34,231 nucleotides of DNA from Pedobacter sp. ASV17 (GTDB taxonomy: Bacteria; Bacteroidota; Bacteroidia; Sphingobacteriales; Sphingobacteriaceae). Made by a program: the position numbers and the translations under genes. Under the pieces are notes generated by a model. It worked only from the letters and a program-made list of their open reading frames with translations. It was not told where the DNA came from and ran no database searches. Shown piece after piece: positions 1 to 8,117 of the stretch. The DNA is taken from assembly GCF_016429065.1 (NCBI RefSeq), contig NZ_JAELTX010000056.1, forward strand, positions 1 to 34,231. Reading direction: 5' to 3'. How positions within the stretch are numbered: position 1 is the stretch's first letter; each line of letters starts with the position of its first letter.

Positions 1-1560
1 TTGGCTGATGGAAGTAAGCACCTGAAGCTTAAAAAATTCCACATTGGTTTAATCAACGATTTGGCAGAAGATAGCATTGCCAATGTAACACTCGACCGCA
101 AACTGCAAAAATTGAACGATTTTGAGCAGATTGATGACTTTTCGATGCCCGAAAATTTCAGGGGCGATTTGCGTCACTACCAAAAAGCAGGCTACAATTG
201 GTTCAGCTTCTTACGCGAATACAACTTTGGCGGCTGCTTGGCCGATGACATGGGTTTGGGTAAAACCATTCAGACCTTGGCCATGCTCCAAAAAATAAAG
301 GAAGAAGATGTGTTGGCAGAAAAGCATAGCACTTCGCTCATCATTATGCCCACTTCCCTAATTTACAACTGGCTTAATGAGGCTAAGAAATTCACACCTT
401 CGTTAAAGATATTATCTCATACAGGTACTAATCGTAATAAAGACATTGCCCATCTAGATAAATATGATGTGGTGATCACCACTTATGGTGTTACCCGTGT
501 AGATGTCGATTTGTTGCAGGGGTTTTATTTCAACTACATCATTTTAGATGAGAGCCAGAACATAAAAAACCCTTCTTCAAAATCATTTAAAGCAGTAAGA
601 ACCTTAAAATCTAGGCACAAGTTAGTGCTGAGTGGTACACCTATAGAAAACTCAGTAAGTGACCTTTGGACACAATTGACTTTCTTAAACCCTGGTTTAT
701 TGGGCACACAATCCTTTTTTAACGAGGAGTATGTACAGGCCATCGAAAAACGTAAGGACGAGGATAAAGCCAGGAAGCTACAGGCCATTATCAAGCCTTT
801 TGTTTTACGTCGTACCAAAGAGCAGGTAGCTGCAGAATTGCCTCCTAAAACGGAGCATATTTTCTATTGCGACATGAGCGAGGACCAAGCCACTTATTAC
901 GAAAAAACCAAATCGGCTTACCGCAATGATTTGTTGAGCAATATGGATAATGGCACTTATGCCAAAAAGCAAATCCAAATTTTGCAGGGATTAACGGCTT
1001 TGCGTCAATTGGCCAATCACCCTGTGATGATTGACGATGCTTATACTTCTGATTCGGGCAAGTTTGAAAATGTCATGCACACTTTGGACAATGTGCTTGT
1101 AGGCGGTCATAAAGTGCTCATCTTTTCTCAGTTTGTAAAACATTTGGACATCTTTAGGAAGCATCTGGATAAACAACAAATCAACTATAGCTACCTCGAC
1201 GGAAGTACCAAAAACCGCGGGGAAATTGTGGCCGATTTCCAACAAAATGAAGAAATAAGAGTATTCCTAATATCTATCAAAGCTGGTGGAGTAGGTTTAA
1301 ACCTCACGCAGGCCGACTATGTATTTATCTTAGACCCGTGGTGGAATCCTGCCATTGAACAACAGGCCATTGACCGTACACACCGCATTGGGCAGGACAA
1401 AAAAGTGTTCATTTACAAGTTCATTTCTAAAGATACCGTGGAAGAAAAGATATTGGCCTTGCAGCAACGTAAAAAATCGCTGGCCAGTTCGTTGATTACC
1501 ACTGAAGAAAGCTTCTTTAAATCCTTAAGCAAAGAAGATATTCAAGAACTTTTGGCCTAG
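1..1560 (+). CDS. SNF2-family DEAD/DEAH helicase, 3' part only
   Basis: This is the ATPase core of a SNF2/Rad54-like helicase, a family of ATP-driven DNA translocases that remodel protein-DNA complexes. The reading frame is already open at base 1, so the N-terminus lies outside the window; the TTG at base 1 is probably not the real start. In window numbering the Walker A motif DMGLGKT ends at K88-T89, the DEAH-type box is DESQ at 183-186, and helicase motif VI is DRTHRIGQ at 458-465. Both RecA-like lobes are complete. Bacterial relatives often have about 400-600 extra N-terminal residues, frequently with a SWIM zinc domain, which fits truncation by the window edge. The gene ends with TAG and the next gene starts 58 bases on. 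The family call is firm; the cellular role is not known. Confidence 0.93.
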   Translation: MADGSKHLKLKKFHIGLINDLAEDSIANVTLDRKLQKLNDFEQIDDFSMPENFRGDLRHYQKAGYNWFSFLREYNFGGCLADDMGLGKTIQTLAMLQKIKEEDVLAEKHSTSLIIMPTSLIYNWLNEAKKFTPSLKILSHTGTNRNKDIAHLDKYDVVITTYGVTRVDVDLLQGFYFNYIILDESQNIKNPSSKSFKAVRTLKSRHKLVLSGTPIENSVSDLWTQLTFLNPGLLGTQSFFNEEYVQAIEKRKDEDKARKLQAIIKPFVLRRTKEQVAAELPPKTEHIFYCDMSEDQATYYEKTKSAYRNDLLSNMDNGTYAKKQIQILQGLTALRQLANHPVMIDDAYTSDSGKFENVMHTLDNVLVGGHKVLIFSQFVKHLDIFRKHLDKQQINYSYLDGSTKNRGEIVADFQQNEEIRVFLISIKAGGVGLNLTQADYVFILDPWWNPAIEQQAIDRTHRIGQDKKVFIYKFISKDTVEEKILALQQRKKSLASSLITTEESFFKSLSKEDIQELLA

Positions 1561-1618
1561 TAGTAGCGCTTAACTTATTTGTTATTTTTACTTTTGACTT
1601 TAAACTTTTTATTTAAAA

Positions 1619-1879
1619 ATGCAGCCTTTCGATTTAACATTTAACAATACCGATTACGCCGTTTTCCCAGAAGGGGACGAAACTTACACCATCTACAAAG
1701 ACGGCAAGGAATACCTTCAAATCCAAAAAGATGATGGCGAACAGTGGATTAAATTCGATAGTGAAACGGGTACGCCTGTATTTGAACCTGATGAAGAAGT
1801 GAACGCTTTGGGCAAACTAATTGCCGAATACAAAGAGGAACCAGAAGAAGAAGATGAGGATTATGAAGAGGAATTTTAA
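1619..1879 (+). CDS. Small acidic protein, first of a tandem paralogous pair
   Basis: An 86-residue protein with no signal peptide or membrane segment, so probably cytosolic. I do not recognise a named family. It shares the pattern YTIxKxGxEYLQIxK and a following K/R-hydrophobic-D segment with the next gene, so the two are paralogues. The C-terminus is an extreme acidic tail of almost only Glu and Asp with a few Tyr. Its TAA stop overlaps the ATG of the next gene (TAATG), which points to translational coupling. A weak promoter candidate lies upstream: TTTG at 1578-1581, 19 bases, then TAAACTTT at 1601-1608, a poor match to the Bacteroidota -7 consensus. Function unknown; the fold may be a small beta-rich domain given alternating hydrophobic and polar residues. 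Confidence 0.75.
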   Translation: MQPFDLTFNNTDYAVFPEGDETYTIYKDGKEYLQIQKDDGEQWIKFDSETGTPVFEPDEEVNALGKLIAEYKEEPEEEDEDYEEEF

Positions 1880-2109
1880 TGATGGAAGAATCTTTTCATT
1901 TTAAACTTCGCGGTGCCATTTACGAGGTTATTCCCGAAGAAGAGAATACTTACACCATCTTTAAAATGGGTGCTGAGTATCTCCAGATTTTGAAGAACAG
2001 CAACCATAAATGGATGCGCATTGACTACAAAACAGACCTTCCTGTAGTAGAGGAAAATGATGAAGTAGAGGATATCGGTGCTGTGATAGACCGATACTTA
2101 CTAAAGTAA
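1879..2109 (+). CDS. Small acidic protein, second of the tandem pair
   Basis: A 76-residue cytosolic protein paralogous to the gene before it. Conserved positions include YTIFKMGAEYLQILK, the tryptophan that follows, and the E/D-V-x-x-I/L-G-x-x-I helix near the C-terminus. It lacks the acidic tail of its partner. Two ATG codons lie next to each other; the first overlaps the upstream stop by one base, and the second at 1882 would also serve. The overlap suggests a fixed ratio of the two products, possibly a heteromer. No known function; the similarity is visible by eye but the family is unnamed to me. Confidence 0.72.
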   Translation: MMEESFHFKLRGAIYEVIPEEENTYTIFKMGAEYLQILKNSNHKWMRIDYKTDLPVVEENDEVEDIGAVIDRYLLK

Positions 2110-2700
2110 CATCCTACCCTCATTTCGGCCTGATCGAATTACCGACCCTACTCCCGTCATCTCGACCTTGCGGAGAGATCTTTGAACTAGTAAAAAGTAC
2201 ATCTCCAAAGATTTCTCGGCTTCGTTTCTCTCCGCTCGAAATGACGACCAAACTACTGTCATCTCAACCTAGCGAAGAATTGCCGATCCCAACGCGTCAT
2301 TTCGACGACCGCAGGAGGAGAAATCTAGCTCATTGTTTTAAAAGAGATTCTTCGCTATGCTCAGAATGACAAGAAAGAAAATGGCAAAAGCCTTTGAAAA
2401 ACGGAGCTATTATTCATTAAATCTAACTTCTTTGCTGCTTCGCAGTTTCGGCTTTATTTCTCTCCGCTCGAAATAACAATTTGCCATTCCTACTCCGTCA
2501 TCTCGACCTTGCGGAGAGATCTTTGAACTTTGTTATACATCTCCAAAGATTTACTTCATTGAGTTTACGATTTATCAGTAACGAGAGAGAAAGGTCTTTG
2601 GCCGTTAAAAATTATAGTTTTTCATTTACATCTCGAAAGATTTAACTTCGTTGATTTTCAATTCTCCACAAGGTCGAAATGACGAACGAACTACCTAAAA
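2110..2700. repeat. Cluster of hairpin-forming dispersed repeats
   Basis: This gene-free stretch is almost entirely repeat units. A 34-base unit starting CGTCATCTCGACCTTGCGG occurs identically at 2155-2188 and 2496-2529. Its partner arm, ending CTCGAAATGACGA, is at 2204-2247 and recurs at 3133-3176 with one mismatch over 44 bases. GTCATCTCGA at 2156-2165 can pair with TCGAAATGAC at 2236-2245, and ATCTTTG at 2178-2184 with CAAAGAT at 2206-2212, giving a long imperfect hairpin. A second inverted pair is 2258-2280 with 2347-2370, sharing TAGCGAAGAAT. Another degenerate arm is near 2440-2476, and one more at 2636-2685 adjoins the GIY-YIG pseudogene. No coding frame is convincing here. Confidence 0.85.
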
Positions 2701-2998
2701 CTACCATTCCAGTATCTCAGGGCTTAAATCTTTCCACTCTTTATTGATCTGATTGATCAACATCTCCTTTTTAGCCCTATTCCATCTTTTTAATTGTTTC
2801 TCTCTAGCAATCGCCTCTTCAATAGTGGTAAATACCTCGTAATAAACACAAAAAATCAACTCACTTTGCTGTAAATGAAGTGGGATAAACTTTGGTTCGA
2901 TGTTCATACAGTCTATTTTGCAAATCAGAAGTAACACCGATATAAAAGGTACTTCTTTGATAGTTAGTCATGATATAAATACAGCCGCCTCTTACCAT
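2701..2998 (-). pseudogene. GIY-YIG nuclease family gene, frameshifted
   Basis: Two overlapping frames together give one small GIY-YIG domain protein of about 98 residues, the usual size for the single-domain group related to the UvrC N-terminal nuclease. The upstream frame begins MVRGGCIYIMTN at 2998 and reads through FYIGVTSDLQNRLYEH, the GIY-YIG core with its conserved Arg and His, to a TGA at 2861-2863. The downstream frame resumes with ELIFCVYYEVF and continues through EAIAREKQLKRWNRAKK, the conserved second half with the catalytic-type Glu, ending with TAG at 2701-2703. A loss of two bases (or gain of one) near 2861-2866 would explain the break. It may be a real inactivation or a sequencing error. 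Inverted repeats flank it closely on both sides (2636-2685 and 3032-3082), so it appears to sit inside a repeat element. Confidence 0.82.
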
Positions 2999-3031
2999 GG
3001 TTTGTTTTATGAGTTGCCTGCCTAACCTACC

Positions 3032-3176
3032 CCGGCATTTCGAGCGCAGCCGAGAATTGAAAATCAAGGAAGTTAAACCTTTGGACTTTGCTAACCCATC
3101 ATATTTTTTCACTTACCTATCCCAATTGCGTATCCAAAGATTTCTCGGCTCCGTTTCTCTCCGCTCGAAATGACGA
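3032..3176. repeat. Inverted counterparts of the repeats left of the GIY-YIG gene
   Basis: Bases 3032-3082 are the inverted copy of 2636-2685. With one indel they share ATTTCGA and then a block beginning GAATTGAAAATCAA, with 24 of 26 bases identical over the inner part. Bases 3133-3176 carry the CTCTCCGCTCGAAATGACGA arm, in the same orientation as 2204-2247 and inverted relative to the arm at 2496. The two layers therefore enclose the pseudogene symmetrically. The remaining bases to the end of yifB are AT-rich spacer. Confidence 0.8.
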
Positions 3177-3201
3177 AGCGACTACTTTTATAACTACGGA
3201 C

Positions 3202-4740
3202 CTACCCCGCCCAGCTATCCCTATCCAAGCTCCGATAATGGATGGCTTCGGCTAGGTGCTCCATTTCAATATGCTCACTATCGGCCAAATCAGCTATGGT
3301 GCGGGCTACTTTCAAAATCCTATCATAAGCCCTGGCAGACAAACCCAACTTCTCCATCGCCTGTTTAATCAATGAGCGCCCTTGTTCATCTATCTGACAA
3401 ATATTCCTTACCATATTGGCACTCATTTGTGCATTGGCATGAACTTCCTCCATCTCCGCAAACCGAGTATCTTGTACGGCCCTTGCCCTCATTACCCGTT
3501 CCCTAATCAAACCACTCTTTTCTGCTAAACGAGAGGACGACAACTCCGAAAAGTTTACTGGCGTAACCTCCACATGCAAATCAATCCTATCCAGCAAAGG
3601 GCCCGATATTTTACTTAAATACTTTTGCACCACCCCAGGAGCACACACACAATCTTTATCTGGATGATTGTAGAAGCCACAGGGACATGGATTCATAGAA
3701 GCAACCAACATAAAGCTAGCGGGGTATTCTACCGAAAACTTAGCCCTTGAAATACTCACCTTACGATCCTCCAAAGGCTGTCGCATTACTTCTAAAACCG
3801 TTCTTTTAAATTCGGGCAGTTCATCCAAAAACAGCACACCATTATGTGCCAGCGAAATCTCGCCTGGTTGCGGATTAATCCCACCACCTACCAAAGCTAC
3901 ATCTGAAATGGTATGGTGGGGCGAACGAAAGGGCCGTTCTGTCATTAAGGCATTATTACTTAACAAGCGACCAGCCACCGAGTAAATTTTAGTACTTTCC
4001 AAAGCTTCGTTTAGGTTCAATGGGGGCAATATGGTTGGCAAACGTTTAGCCAGCATAGTTTTTCCTGCTCCTGGAGGGCCAATCAAAATTACATTATGAC
4101 CTCCCGCCGCTGCAATTTCCAAAGCCCTTTTGATATTTTCTTGTCCTTTTACATCGGCAAAATCCTGCTCATAGTTATTAATCTGCTTAAAGAATTCCTT
4201 CCGAGTATCAATAAATACAGGCTTTGGCTTTTCCCTTCCACTAAAGAAGTTAATCACTCCCAACAGATTTTCCATTCCATAGACTTCCACATCATTCACA
4301 ATGGCTGCTTCATTGGCATTTGCCGCGGGCAATATCAAGCCTTTAAAACCTTCTTTTCGGGCTTGTATGGCAATAGGCAGTGCACCTTTAATACTTTGCA
4401 CGCCACCATCCAAAGACAGCTCTCCCATAATTACGTATCGTTCCAATAAAGTGGCATCAAGTTGCTTCGAAGCCGCCAGAATACCAATAGCGATGGGCAG
4501 ATCATAGGCAGAGCCTTCTTTCCTAATATCAGCTGGCGCTAAATTAACGAGTATCTTTTGGCGTGGCATGTGATAGCCCGCAACGCGGATGGCGCTTTCT
4601 ACCCTAAAAAGACTCTCTTTTACGGCATTGTCGGGCAAGCCTACCATAAAGTATTTATTGCCAGGACCAATATTTACTTCAATAGTAATGGTAATGGCAT
4701 CAACGCCATAAACGGCGCTTCCATAGGTTTTTATAAGCAT
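3202..4740 (-). CDS. yifB: YifB/ComM family Mg-chelatase-like AAA+ ATPase
   Basis: A 512-residue AAA+ protein of the YifB/ComM family. ComM is a hexameric helicase that promotes branch migration when transformed DNA is integrated in naturally competent bacteria; in non-competent species the role is less clear. The N-terminal ChlI-type (Lon S16-like) domain covers about residues 1-170. The Walker A motif GPPGAGKT is at 221-228 and Walker B with LFLDE at 303-307. A cysteine cluster typical of this family (PCPCG at 351-355, then C364 and C366) follows, and the C-terminal Mg-chelatase domain completes a full-length protein. It lies downstream of pfkA but is separated from it by a strong terminator, so it probably has its own promoter in 4741-4820. 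Confidence 0.93.
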   Translation of the reverse strand: MLIKTYGSAVYGVDAITITIEVNIGPGNKYFMVGLPDNAVKESLFRVESAIRVAGYHMPRQKILVNLAPADIRKEGSAYDLPIAIGILAASKQLDATLLERYVIMGELSLDGGVQSIKGALPIAIQARKEGFKGLILPAANANEAAIVNDVEVYGMENLLGVINFFSGREKPKPVFIDTRKEFFKQINNYEQDFADVKGQENIKRALEIAAAGGHNVILIGPPGAGKTMLAKRLPTILPPLNLNEALESTKIYSVAGRLLSNNALMTERPFRSPHHTISDVALVGGGINPQPGEISLAHNGVLFLDELPEFKRTVLEVMRQPLEDRKVSISRAKFSVEYPASFMLVASMNPCPCGFYNHPDKDCVCAPGVVQKYLSKISGPLLDRIDLHVEVTPVNFSELSSSRLAEKSGLIRERVMRARAVQDTRFAEMEEVHANAQMSANMVRNICQIDEQGRSLIKQAMEKLGLSARAYDRILKVARTIADLADSEHIEMEHLAEAIHYRSLDRDSWAG

Positions 4741-4821
4741 AGACAGATGTTTTTCATTTGTAAGTTATGAAACCAAGCTCGCTTTCACAAACACCTATGC
4801 ATTAACCCATTAACAACAGCA

Positions 4822-4850
4822 AACAAAAAAGCCCCGTACGTACGGGGCTT
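4822..4850 (-). terminator. Rho-independent terminator of pfkA
   Basis: Bases 4831-4848 form a perfect 18-base palindrome, GCCCCGTAC/GTACGGGGC. Read on the minus strand it is followed by TTTTTTGTTT, and lies 24 bases after the pfkA stop. The A/T bases on both sides could allow weaker termination in the other direction. Confidence 0.9.
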
Positions 4851-4874
4851 TAAAATATTTTATTCCTAAAAGAA

Positions 4875-5858
4875 CTATAGAGATAAAATCTCTGCCAAAC
4901 GCAACCAACCCGGTGTAATTTGCGCAGCATCAATATGTTTAATGGCTTTAGCAAATGGCGTGAACACAATTTCTTTATTGATTTGTCCAACCATCACTTT
5001 TGATTTTCCTTCAAGCAAACCTTCTACGGCAGCAACACCTAAACGGCTGGCCAATACCCTGTCCATACAGCTAGGCTTACCTCCACGTTGGATATGGCCC
5101 AATACCGAAACACGAATATCATGGTGAGGGAATTTTTTCTTTAAGGTTTCTCCAACATTATAGGCACCACCAGCTTCATCACCTTCCGCTACTACAATAA
5201 TTTTTGAAGCTTTATCCTTACGTCCGTGCTCTATGCGATAAACCAGATCAGAAACGGTTGTCTTGGCTTCAGGAATTAAAATTGCTTCTGCACCTACACC
5301 AATTCCACTTCTTAGGGCAATCAGACCAGAGTCGCGCCCCATTACCTCTACAATAAATAACCTGTCATGTGATTCTGCCGTATCCCTAATTTTATCTACC
5401 GCGTTAACTACGGTATTAATGGCCGTATCATAACCAATGGTTAAATCTGTACCCTCCAAATCATTATCAATAGTTCCTGGCAAGCCAATGATAGGAAAAT
5501 CAAATTCCTGTGAGAAAATATCTGCACCTGTAAAAGTACCGTCACCACCAATCACCACTAAAGCATCAATTTCGTTATCAATTAAGTTTTGATAAGCCTT
5601 TGCTCTTCCTTCTGCTGTTCTAAAATCATCGCAACGGGCGGTCTTTAAGATTGTCCCTCCACGTTGTATAATATTGGCTACCGATTTACCATCCATAGGT
5701 ATAAAATCGGCATTGATTAAACCATCATAGCCTCTTAAAATACCAGTAACTTTTAATTTGTAATATAAACTACCTCTAACTACGGCTCTAATTGCGGCAT
5801 TCATTCCGGGAGCATCGCCTCCAGAAGTCAGCACGCCTATATTTTGTATCTTACTCAT
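4875..5858 (-). CDS. pfkA: ATP-dependent 6-phosphofructokinase
   Basis: A 327-residue enzyme that phosphorylates fructose 6-phosphate to fructose 1,6-bisphosphate, the committed step of glycolysis, in the cytosol. The N-terminal nucleotide-binding segment is LTSGGDAPGMN at 10-20. The GGDGT motif at 104-108 has Gly at the position that in E. coli PfkA favours ATP, where PPi-dependent enzymes have Asp. The catalytic TIDND motif is at 129-133 and a downstream MGRDSG motif contributes to sugar phosphate binding. Length and motifs match the bacterial homotetrameric type. The ATG follows directly on the TAA of dsbD with no gap, so the two are very likely on one transcript and coupled in translation. 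Confidence 0.97.
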   Translation of the reverse strand: MSKIQNIGVLTSGGDAPGMNAAIRAVVRGSLYYKLKVTGILRGYDGLINADFIPMDGKSVANIIQRGGTILKTARCDDFRTAEGRAKAYQNLIDNEIDALVVIGGDGTFTGADIFSQEFDFPIIGLPGTIDNDLEGTDLTIGYDTAINTVVNAVDKIRDTAESHDRLFIVEVMGRDSGLIALRSGIGVGAEAILIPEAKTTVSDLVYRIEHGRKDKASKIIVVAEGDEAGGAYNVGETLKKKFPHHDIRVSVLGHIQRGGKPSCMDRVLASRLGVAAVEGLLEGKSKVMVGQINKEIVFTPFAKAIKHIDAAQITPGWLRLAEILSL

Positions 5859-7544
5859 TTACTTTTTATTAGCGAATTCGGCCAATCCTTTATCTAGGTA
5901 AGCCAAATATTTATCAATATCATATTCTACACCAATTGGAGGAGAAACCAGCTCCTTTTCATCTGTACCCAACAAAACATAGTAAGGTTGTGCAATGGTG
6001 CCAAATCTTTCCGCCTGCAAATGTTGGAATTTTTTCCCAACAGTGTTTACTTGAGTTTTCAAGATTTGCGAATAAAATTGTTCAGCTTGTGGTAATGCTG
6101 TCTTGTCATCAGTATATAAGGAAACAACAATATAATCTTCTTTCAATTTTTTAAGCACTCTCTTATCAGACCACACCTTGGCTTCCATTTCCCTACAGTT
6201 TACACAGCCGTGTCCTGTAAAATCTAAAAACAAAGGTTTTTTAACCTCTTTTGCGTAAGCTAAAGCTTCTTCGTAATCAAAATAACCATCTATACCGTGT
6301 GGGATATGCAGAAAATCAGCATATTTTTTCTTCTTAGCGCTAGTGTCTGCATACGAAGTTGTTCCAGTTCCGCTGCCTTCGCCAATTACAAAATCTTGAG
6401 TAGATAGTGGTGGAACCAAAGAGCTTACAGCTTTTAAAGGAGCGCCCCACAAACCTGGAATAAGATATACAGCAAAAACAAACGAGGCTGTAGCCAAAAA
6501 CAATCTTGGAACTGATACATAAGGCAAATCACTGTCATGAGAGAATTTAATCTTACCTAATAAATAAACTCCTAGAAGAATAGCTAACACAATCCATATT
6601 GCCAAAAACACTTCACGATCTAAAATGCCCCAATGGTAAGCCAAGTCCGCAGTTGATAGGAATTTTAATGACAAGCCCAGTTCTAAGAACCCTAATACCA
6701 CTTTCACAGAATTTAACCATCCTCCAGATTTTGGCAAACCAGTCATTAAACTTGGAAATATTGCGAATGTGGTAAAAATTATAGCCAAGGAAAGCGAGAA
6801 GCCAAACATCACTACAATAGGTGTAAGCAAATCGGTATTAATAGCGACCAAAGATGTTCCTATTAGCGGCCCCGTACATGAAAATGACACTACCGCCAAG
6901 GTTGCTGCCATAAAGAATATCCCACCTAAACCTTTAGAATCTGATTTGGAATCGAGCTTGTTTACAATTGAGCTTGGCAGCATAATTTCAAATGCCCCTA
7001 AAAAGGAAATACCAAATATCAATAGAATAATGAATATAAAAACGTTGAAGAAACCATCGGTTGAAATTTGATTAAGTGCACTTGCTCCCCAAATTAAAGT
7101 GATGATAATTCCCAAGCCAACATAGATAACAATAATAGAAAGGCCGTAGATAATGGCACTTCTAATACCTTTAGCTCTGCTCTCTGCCCGTTTGGTAAAA
7201 AAACCAACAGTAAGTGGAACCATAGGAAAGATACATGGCAAAAAGAATGCGGCCAACCCAGCTAACAAACCTAATCCAAAAGTTACCCAAAGTGAGGTTG
7301 GCTTAGTTGGAGTAGCATTGGTAATTCCAGCTTGCGGCTTTACAGAATCTAACGCAGCAGTATCTGCCTTAATGTTATTAGCAATACTATCTTCTTTTGA
7401 GCCGATAGTGGTAAATTCAAGATCGCCAACATCTGTGCTTGTTGAGGTGGTGTCTTCCTTGGCTTGCTGAGCATAGCCATCATTGGAATAAAAGATGGTA
7501 AAAAGCGCTATTAAAAGCACCAATAATAAGTTAATTTTTTTCAT
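5859..7544 (-). CDS. dsbD: DsbD-type thiol:disulfide transporter core with C-terminal thioredoxin domain
   Basis: A 561-residue inner-membrane protein that carries electrons from cytosolic thioredoxin to periplasmic thiols. A signal sequence (residues 1-25, ending near AYAQ in the form GYAQ) is followed by a low-complexity linker. An eight-helix transmembrane domain covers about 82-370, with the two redox cysteines in FLPC (C104) and FSC (C223). A thioredoxin-like gamma domain at about 415-555 has the CVNC motif at 447-450. The E. coli protein also has an N-terminal alpha domain; here that part is missing from the polypeptide, and two separate alpha-like proteins are encoded just upstream. 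The gene reads into pfkA with no gap. The function call is strong by family; partners of the reduced thiols are not known. Confidence 0.93.
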   Translation of the reverse strand: MKKINLLLVLLIALFTIFYSNDGYAQQAKEDTTSTSTDVGDLEFTTIGSKEDSIANNIKADTAALDSVKPQAGITNATPTKPTSLWVTFGLGLLAGLAAFFLPCIFPMVPLTVGFFTKRAESRAKGIRSAIIYGLSIIVIYVGLGIIITLIWGASALNQISTDGFFNVFIFIILLIFGISFLGAFEIMLPSSIVNKLDSKSDSKGLGGIFFMAATLAVVSFSCTGPLIGTSLVAINTDLLTPIVVMFGFSLSLAIIFTTFAIFPSLMTGLPKSGGWLNSVKVVLGFLELGLSLKFLSTADLAYHWGILDREVFLAIWIVLAILLGVYLLGKIKFSHDSDLPYVSVPRLFLATASFVFAVYLIPGLWGAPLKAVSSLVPPLSTQDFVIGEGSGTGTTSYADTSAKKKKYADFLHIPHGIDGYFDYEEALAYAKEVKKPLFLDFTGHGCVNCREMEAKVWSDKRVLKKLKEDYIVVSLYTDDKTALPQAEQFYSQILKTQVNTVGKKFQHLQAERFGTIAQPYYVLLGTDEKELVSPPIGVEYDIDKYLAYLDKGLAEFANKK

Positions 7545-7619
7545 TTGTGTGTTTGTGTTGTGAGCGTGAAGTTAGCGATAATTTTCTATTTATCACGTCA
7601 ACGCATAGGGTATAAGGAC

Positions 7620-8063
7620 TTAACGGGAAACAGGAATCTGAAAAGAAACCTCCTTCGCCGGAAGACAGCTTTTATCATTGCAGGCCATAAATTCCAAAAC
7701 GCCGTTAACGGAGCCCTTAGCTTTAAGCAATTTTATTTTCTGCGTAAAAATCACTTCCTTTTCAAAAAAGTAGAGGTTCTTCTTGAAATTCTTATCGTAC
7801 TTGGCTGCAGATTTAGGTTCTCTAACTTTACCAATTAAAGCATACGACGAAGATGACGTAAAACGAAAACTCGTACTCATTGGCGGCTCGTTAAATTGCA
7901 TCGCATAAATATGCCATCCAGGAGCAATACTGGCCTTAATATAAACTTCGGCCTCGTTGTTTTTGAGCTTCTTAGACAGATACGACCATTTAACAGGTTC
8001 GAGCAACTGTGCATGAGCAAAAAAACTGCTTAACAAAAGAAAGAGAAATAATCTTGTTTTCAT
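7620..8063 (-). CDS. Secreted DsbD alpha-domain-like protein (copy 1)
   Basis: A 147-residue exported protein resembling the N-terminal domain of DsbD, an immunoglobulin-like module that receives electrons and passes them to periplasmic partners. The signal peptide is MKTRLFLFLLLSSFFAHA, cut probably before QLLEP. The C-terminal part carries CNDKSC with cysteines at 128 and 133, a CxxxxC pair in the place of the active-site cysteines. It is about 40% similar by eye to the next gene upstream, with shared segments such as PVxWxY and GWHIYA/NWHLYS. It lies 75 bases upstream of the DsbD core, which lacks this domain. A hairpin separates it from the second copy. Confident on domain type, less so on substrate. 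Confidence 0.87.
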   Translation of the reverse strand: MKTRLFLFLLLSSFFAHAQLLEPVKWSYLSKKLKNNEAEVYIKASIAPGWHIYAMQFNEPPMSTSFRFTSSSSYALIGKVREPKSAAKYDKNFKKNLYFFEKEVIFTQKIKLLKAKGSVNGVLEFMACNDKSCLPAKEVSFQIPVSR

Positions 8064-8070
8064 TATAGCA

Positions 8071-8110
8071 CTAGATAAAAAATAAGGAACACCATTGGCA
8101 TTCCTTATTT
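8071..8110 (-). terminator. Terminator-like hairpin between the two DsbD-alpha genes
   Basis: AAATAAGGAA at 8080-8089 pairs perfectly with TTCCTTATTT at 8101-8110 across an 11-base loop. Read on the minus strand the stem is followed by a T-rich run (TTTTTTATC). It starts about 8 bases after the stop of the upstream gene. As the next gene lies only 17 bases past the hairpin on the same strand, it may act as partial terminator or mRNA-stabilising end. Confidence 0.7.
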
Positions 8111-8117
8111 CATTTGA

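Noticed and set aside
2109..2700. A CRISPR array
   Set aside because: Repeats are few, of unequal length and often inverted, with no regular spacers.
4096..4770. Plus-strand frames across yifB
   Set aside because: They are antisense to a complete conserved gene and carry no recognisable domain.
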